Below are positions 4,212-7,678 of a DNA stretch of 7,678 nt, in pieces. This stretch comes from Bordetella parapertussis (GTDB lineage Bacteria > Pseudomonadota > Gammaproteobacteria > Burkholderiales > SG8-39): the NCBI GenBank assembly GCA_945906975.1, contig CAMDRY010000142.1, positions 1 to 7,678 on the forward strand, in the 5' to 3' direction. The notes beneath the pieces were generated by a model, which saw nothing but the letters and a program-made list of their open reading frames with translations, had not been told where the DNA came from and made no database searches. Each line of letters begins with the position of its first letter. Position 1 is the stretch's first letter. Position numbers and translations under genes: made by a program.

Positions 4212-4955
4212 TCACGTCGCGGCAAAGACGCGCCAGAGCAGGGATGCGCCGCTCAGCATCACCAGCACGGCGATGAAGCGCCCGAGTTGTTCACGCGAGA
4301 TGCGGCCGTGCAGGCGGTGGCCGGCCCACAGGCCGAGCGCGGCGACCGGGATCAGGGCCGCGAACACTTTGAGCACATCGGGCAAGACCAGGCCGGCGAT
4401 GACAAACAGCGTGATGCGTATGGCGACGCTGAATGTCACCATGGTCACCATGGTCGAGCGCAAGGCGCTCTTGTCCTCGAGGCGGCGCGAGAGATAAATC
4501 ATATAGGGCGGGCCACCGACGCCAAAGAGCGTGCCCGACAAGCCGCCGGTGAATCCGGCCGGCATCGCCCAGCCGCGCGACACCGGGTGCATCACGCCGG
4601 GCTGGCACAGCGTCCACAAACCGTAACTGATGGCGACGATGCCAAGGCTGCCCATGGCAAGGCCCTGCGGCAGTGTCACCAGCAGCGTCAACCCGCAGAT
4701 GGCGCCGATGAGAGACAGCGGCACCATGCGCACCAGCTCGTCGCGCCTGGCCGCTTTGCCGAAACTCATGCCCAGGGCGAGCGCCGCGGAAAAATCGAGC
4801 AGCCCGCACAAGGGCAGCACGAAGGTCATCGGCCACAAATGCGACAACGCCGGCACCGAGACCACCGCCGCGCCAAAGCCGGACACGCCGAAAACGAAAT
4901 AGGCGAAGGTGACGATGAGGGCGGCGAGGGCGAGGGATTCGTAGCTGACGGGCAT
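4212..4955 (-). CDS. Sulfite exporter TauE/SafE (TSUP) family membrane protein
   Basis: This 247-residue, very hydrophobic protein has about eight predicted membrane spans (approximately residues 7-31, 39-66, 74-93, 99-116, 128-154, 166-190, 194-215 and 224-244). Two related halves carry the family's signature turns, GVSGFGAAVVSVPAL (23-37) and GGLSGTLFGVGGPPYMIYL (137-155). That is the inverted-repeat architecture of the TSUP family, which exports sulfite, sulfoacetate or other organosulfur and carboxylate anions across the inner membrane. The substrate cannot be told from sequence, and no sulfur-metabolism gene is nearby. AAGGA lies just before the ATG at 4955. A nine-base unit is repeated twice at 4435-4452, coding TMVTMV in the sixth span; the frame is intact. 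Confidence 0.87.
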   Translation of the reverse strand: MPVSYESLALAALIVTFAYFVFGVSGFGAAVVSVPALSHLWPMTFVLPLCGLLDFSAALALGMSFGKAARRDELVRMVPLSLIGAICGLTLLVTLPQGLAMGSLGIVAISYGLWTLCQPGVMHPVSRGWAMPAGFTGGLSGTLFGVGGPPYMIYLSRRLEDKSALRSTMVTMVTFSVAIRITLFVIAGLVLPDVLKVFAALIPVAALGLWAGHRLHGRISREQLGRFIAVLVMLSGASLLWRVFAAT

Positions 4956-5010
4956 GGGTCCTTAAGATCTTTAACTGGACGTGTCGCTACGCTTTCACCC
5001 TCTCCCCCGG

Positions 5011-5043
5011 CCCCTCCCCCGTCAAGGGGGAGGGGAGGTTTTT
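5011..5043 (+). repeat. 10-bp C/G-rich inverted repeat with T-tract
   Basis: CCCCTCCCCC (5011-5020) and GGGGGAGGGG (5026-5035) are perfect complements around GTCAA, followed on the plus strand by AGG and five T (5039-5043). The form resembles a terminator for plus-strand transcription, but both flanking genes are on the minus strand. The surrounding CTCTCCCCCGGCCCC is a common dispersed intergenic repeat in proteobacteria. It may act as a hairpin at the 3' end of the DUF2721 transcript. Confidence 0.5.
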
Positions 5044-5076
5044 GGGTCGCGGCGCGACTGGGATAGAACTGAGGGA

Positions 5077-5541
5077 CTACCGGATCACGCCGCCCGGGGG
5101 CGTGATGGCGATGAAAATTTCACGCAGAAAAATAATCAGCGCGCCAATCAGCGCGAGCATCGCCAGCACGAACAGCACACCCAGCACCCTGGCCAGATTG
5201 GCGGCAAGGAAGGCGTCGACGAAGGCCACGGCGATCAGCAGGCAGATGAACAGCGCGCAAAGCACCGCCAGCACGATGGCGGTGTAAATGAGCTGGATAC
5301 GCCGCGCAATATGGCCAAGTTCGCCTTTGGCCTCAACGAGGAGCCCGTCGGCAAGTTCGGGCAGCAGTTTGTTCAACACGCGGCGGCGGTCCACCGCGCG
5401 CGACAGCCGGTTGGTGAACACCATCAGCAGCGTGCCCACTGCGGTGAGCAGGAACACCGGCGCAATCGCCAGCTGGATGGCGTGGGTGATGTCATCGACG
5501 CTGGAGAGCGGGACGAACAATGGCAAGGCCATGGCGTTCAA
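5077..5541 (-). CDS. DUF2721 family membrane protein
   Basis: This 154-residue protein is recognised by VDDITHAIQLAIAPVFLLTAVGTLL (residues 15-39) and TNRLSRAVDRRRVL (43-56), the DUF2721 signature: a first membrane helix followed by a basic cytoplasmic stretch. Two further spans lie at about 86-109 and 114-140. The role of the family is unknown. A TTG at 5541 overlaps the glutathione peroxidase stop as TTGA, with GAGG four bases before it; the ATG at 5532 (residue 4) is an alternative start nearer typical N-termini. The tight overlap means it is cotranscribed and probably translationally coupled with the peroxidase gene. It ends close to the C-rich inverted repeat. Confidence 0.82.
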   Translation of the reverse strand: MNAMALPLFVPLSSVDDITHAIQLAIAPVFLLTAVGTLLMVFTNRLSRAVDRRRVLNKLLPELADGLLVEAKGELGHIARRIQLIYTAIVLAVLCALFICLLIAVAFVDAFLAANLARVLGVLFVLAMLALIGALIIFLREIFIAITPPGGVIR

Positions 5542-6026
5542 CCCGCCTCGAGAAGTGACTCAATGTCGGGAACAAGCTCCCTTGGATGGGTCTGCGGTGC
5601 ATAGCGCTTGACCACCTCGCCTTTCCGACTGACGAGGAACTTGGTGAAATTCCACTTGATCGCCTCTGTCCCGAGTATGCCCGGCGCATCGCTGGTCAGC
5701 CATTTGAACAAGGGGTGCGCGTTGGCGCCCTTCACCTCTAGCTTGTCGAACATCTGAAAATTCACGCCGTAGTTTTTCTGGCAGAACGCGCCAATCGCCG
5801 CGGCGTCACCGGGTTCCTGCGCGCCGAACTGGTTGCACGGGAAGCCCAGCACAACCAGCCCTTGGGCGGAATAGGTCTTGTGCAGTGCCTCGAGCTCGGC
5901 GTACTGCGGCGTAAAACCACAAGCGCTGGCGGTGTTAACGATCAGCGCCACCTTGCCACGAAAAGCATCAAGGGCAAGCGGCTTGCCGTCCAGGGTGTTG
6001 GCAGAGAATGTGTAGAGGTCGCTCAT
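5538..6026 (-). CDS. Glutathione peroxidase (thioredoxin-dependent type)
   Basis: This 162-residue protein reduces hydrogen peroxide or lipid hydroperoxides. The peroxidatic cysteine is Cys36 in NTASACGFTPQY (residues 31-42). The active-site Gln is Gln66 in FPCNQFG (62-68), and Trp125 and Asn126 are in KWNFTKFLV (124-132). Together these complete the Cys-Gln-Trp-Asn tetrad. Cys82 in FCQKNYGV (81-88) sits where yeast Gpx3 has its resolving cysteine (also Cys36/Cys82). The enzyme is therefore probably an atypical two-cysteine peroxidase regenerated by thioredoxin rather than glutathione (inference from family). It has a cysteine, not selenocysteine, at the active site and no signal peptide, so it is cytoplasmic. 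The ribosome binding site (GTGGTGA) is weak. It is followed by the overlapping DUF2721 gene and is close behind the pilU terminator. Confidence 0.93.
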   Translation of the reverse strand: MSDLYTFSANTLDGKPLALDAFRGKVALIVNTASACGFTPQYAELEALHKTYSAQGLVVLGFPCNQFGAQEPGDAAAIGAFCQKNYGVNFQMFDKLEVKGANAHPLFKWLTSDAPGILGTEAIKWNFTKFLVSRKGEVVKRYAPQTHPRELVPDIESLLEAG

Positions 6027-6050
6027 GGTTCACCACAGGTTGAATCGCAC

Positions 6051-6096
6051 AAAAAACGCGCGGGATAAGCGGGGCACGGCAAGCGCTCCATCCCGC
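6051..6096 (-). terminator. Factor-independent terminator of pilTU
   Basis: On the minus strand GCGGGAT (6096-6090) pairs with ATCCCGC (6066-6060), extended inside by AGCG/CGCT (6087-6084 with 6071-6068). GCG and then six T (6056-6051) follow. It lies 27 bases after the pilU stop, so it should end the pilT-pilU transcript. The glutathione peroxidase ATG is only 25 bases further on, so that gene needs read-through or a promoter overlapping the terminator. Confidence 0.7.
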
Positions 6097-6122
6097 ACGG
6101 CATGGCCGCGCAGTCTCCGGGC

Positions 6123-7259
6123 TCAGACGATATTCAGATGCTCGATGCCCGCGGTGATATCGCGGTTTTTCGATTCCTTGGAATGCAACTTGATCATCAA
6201 GCGCAGGTCGTTGACGCTGTCGGCGTTGCGCAGCGCATCCTCGTAGCCGATGCGACCCTCTTCGTACAGGTCGAATAACGCCTGGTCGAAGGTCTGCATC
6301 CCGAGCTCGCGCGACTTCTTCATGATCTCCTTGATCTCATGCACCTCGCCCTTGAAAATCAGGTCGGAAATAAGCGGCGAGTTGAGCAGCACCTCCACCG
6401 CGGCGGCGCGGCCCTTGGTTTCCTTGAGCGGGATAAGGCGTTGCGCCACCAGGGCCTTGAGGTTGAGCGACAAGTCCATCAGCAACTGGGCGCGGCGCTC
6501 TTCGGGGAAGAAGTTGATGATCCGATCGAGCGCCTGGTTGGCGCTGTTGGCGTGCAGTGTGCCGATCGCAAGGTGGCCGGTCTCGGCAAAGGCCACCGCG
6601 TGCTCCATCGTCTCGCGCGCGCGGATCTCGCCGATCAGGATGACATCGGGCGCCTGGCGCAGGGTGTTATGCAGCGCCGACTCCCAAGACAGCGTGTCCA
6701 CCCCCACTTCGCGCTGCGTGATAAGCGAGTTGATGTGCGGGTGGGTGTACTCAATCGGGTCTTCGATGGTGATGATGTGGCCGTAGTGGTTCTCGTTGCG
6801 ATAGCCGATCATCGCCGCGAGCGTGGTCGACTTGCCCGAGCCGGTGCCGCCGACCATGATGACCAGGCCGCGCTTGGACATGATGACGTCCTTGAGCACG
6901 GGCGGAATTCTCAGGTCCTCGAACTTGGGGATGGTGGTGGTGATGACACGCAGCACCATGCCCATGTGGCTTTGCTGCACGAAGGCGTTGACGCGAAAAC
7001 GCCCGATGCCGGCCGGCGCAATGGCGAAATTGCACTCCTTGGTGCCCTCGAACTCGGCCGCCTGCTTGTCGTTCATGATGGAGCGGCACAGTTCCGTGGT
7101 GTGCTGGCTGGTCAGCGCCTGGCTGGACACCGGCGTCATCTTGCCGTCGATTTTCATCGCCGGCGGGAACCCCACCGTGATGAACAGGTCGGAACCTTTT
7201 TTCTGCAGCAGCAGCCGCAGCAGGTCGTACATGAATTTTGTTGCCTGTTCTTTTTCCAT
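6123..7259 (-). CDS. pilU: Type IV pilus retraction ATPase PilU
   Basis: This 378-residue protein is a PilT/VirB11-type hexameric ATPase of the type IV pilus inner-membrane motor. PilU works with PilT to power strong pilus retraction. The N-terminal PAS-like domain covers about residues 1-110. The ATPase core has Walker A GGTGSGKST (137-145), the Asp box IITIEDPIEY (162-171), Walker B DVILIGEIR (205-213) and the His box TGHLAIGTLHANSA (227-240). The C-terminal KGEVHEIKEIMKKSRELGMQ and the 378-residue length, longer than PilT, mark it as PilU. An ATG at 7259 with GGGAG upstream starts it; the same frame is open far beyond to 7598, but that part overlaps pilT and looks non-coding. It is 98 bases behind pilT on the same strand and probably cotranscribed. 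Confidence 0.95.
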   Translation of the reverse strand: MEKEQATKFMYDLLRLLLQKKGSDLFITVGFPPAMKIDGKMTPVSSQALTSQHTTELCRSIMNDKQAAEFEGTKECNFAIAPAGIGRFRVNAFVQQSHMGMVLRVITTTIPKFEDLRIPPVLKDVIMSKRGLVIMVGGTGSGKSTTLAAMIGYRNENHYGHIITIEDPIEYTHPHINSLITQREVGVDTLSWESALHNTLRQAPDVILIGEIRARETMEHAVAFAETGHLAIGTLHANSANQALDRIINFFPEERRAQLLMDLSLNLKALVAQRLIPLKETKGRAAAVEVLLNSPLISDLIFKGEVHEIKEIMKKSRELGMQTFDQALFDLYEEGRIGYEDALRNADSVNDLRLMIKLHSKESKNRDITAGIEHLNIV

Positions 7260-7357
7260 GGTTCTCGCTCCCGGTACTGTTTGATCGTGTCCAGCCTGTC
7301 CTTGGTGATGCGGCGACTGGTGGTCCCGTGATCCCCGCGGCTCCGGTGTTGCTTGCG

Positions 7358-7678
7358 TCAGCCGGCGAAGTTGTCCTTGTTTGCCGCCTTGCCGCGAGCC
7401 TCGGCGACCGAGATGATGTTGCGCTTGATCAGGTCCTGCAGGTTCTGGTCCAGCGTCTGCATGCCAAACTGCGCGCCGGTCTGGATGGACGAGTACATCT
7501 GCGCGATTTTGTTCTCGCGGATCAGGTTGCGGATGGCCGGCGTACCGACCATGATTTCGTGTGCTGCGGCGCGGCCGCTGCCGTCCTTGGTCTTGCACAG
7601 CGTCTGTGAAATGATGGCCTTGATGGACTCCGAGATCATGGCGCGGATCATTTCTTTTTCGGCGGCGGGGAACACGTC
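7358..7678 (-). CDS. pilT: Type IV pilus retraction ATPase PilT, C-terminal part (runs off right edge)
   Basis: The last 106 codons of pilT are visible; the gene continues beyond the right edge. The window opens inside DVFPAAEKEMIRAMISES, where PilT follows its ATPase core, and includes the diagnostic C-terminal motif AIRNLIRE, required for retraction in studied PilT proteins. MYSSIQTGAQFGMQTLDQNL follows, then AEARGKAANKDNF near the end. PilT hydrolyses ATP to disassemble pili and drive twitching motility and DNA uptake. The Walker motifs are outside the window. The neighbouring pilU downstream is the normal arrangement in beta- and gammaproteobacteria. Confidence 0.95.
   Translation of the reverse strand, partial: DVFPAAEKEMIRAMISESIKAIISQTLCKTKDGSGRAAAHEIMVGTPAIRNLIRENKIAQMYSSIQTGAQFGMQTLDQNLQDLIKRNIISVAEARGKAANKDNFAG

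Noticed and set aside
4435..4452. Tandem nine-base repeat in the TauE-family gene
   Set aside because: It keeps frame and codes TMVTMV in a membrane span; likely ordinary sequence drift.
4287..5066. 259-codon forward ORF opposite the TauE-family gene
   Set aside because: It is a shadow of a GC-rich membrane-protein gene, with His/Gln/Arg-rich low-complexity content and no domain.
7260..7598. Upstream extension of the pilU frame
   Set aside because: It overlaps pilT in a different frame and has no similarity to PilU; the normal PilU N-terminus begins at 7259.
1..7678. CRISPR array, tRNA or rRNA genes
   Set aside because: No regularly spaced repeats and no tRNA- or rRNA-like segments were seen on either strand.

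Overview
The window looks like a chromosomal segment of a GC-rich betaproteobacterium (inferred). The retraction ATPase pair pilT-pilU, a stand-alone RlmL-type 23S rRNA methyltransferase, a yeast-Gpx3-like glutathione peroxidase and a DUF2721 membrane protein are typical of Rhodocyclales/Nitrosomonadales-like genomes. Nothing in the window fixes the genus. The core genes are GC-rich; the stretch from about 1600 to 3350 is visibly AT-richer and has a different character.

Layout. 1-100: the 5' end of a minus-strand gene for a small membrane protein, running off the left edge. 101-384: a divergent intergenic region with a curious leader in front of rlmL. 385-1578 (+): rlmL. 1714-3199: a short array of integron gene cassettes, all read on the minus strand and with no integrase in the window. 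It holds a BrnT/BrnA toxin-antitoxin cassette (2596-3198), a second toxin plus CopG-type antitoxin cassette (1930-2595), and an orphan cassette-borne small ORF (1714-1905). 3200-3765: no gene, but a dense cluster of hairpins and dispersed-repeat-like sequence. 3766-4113 (-): an antibiotic-biosynthesis-monooxygenase-fold protein. 4212-4955 (-): a TauE/SafE-family transporter. 4956-5076: a GC-rich 10-bp inverted repeat. 5077-6026 (-): DUF2721 protein and glutathione peroxidase, overlapping end to start. 6051-6096: a probable terminator. 6123-7678 (-): pilU and the 3' part of pilT.

The main discovery is the cassette array. Two attC recombination sites (1924-1986 and 2590-2656) can be read base by base, with R'', L'', L' and R' boxes and a terminal hairpin. 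For each complete cassette, the first seven-base core is the exact reverse complement of the R'' box of its own attC: GTTAGAC with GTCTAAC for brnTA, and GTTATAC with GTATAAC for the second pair. That is the signature expected of cassettes once excised and inserted as circles by an integron integrase. Both antitoxin genes read through their attC in the same frame and end at a TAG inside the L' box, giving related basic C-terminal tails. Both toxin genes have a recognisable sigma70-like promoter placed so that transcription should start at the start codon, suggesting leaderless mRNAs. This is best described as a CALIN (cluster of attC sites lacking an integrase) or the end of a larger chromosomal integron whose intI is outside the window or lost.

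Functionally, the rest is housekeeping: rRNA modification, type IV pilus retraction (PilT/PilU), peroxide detoxification and small-molecule or anion export. The toxin-antitoxin cassettes probably act to stabilise the array.
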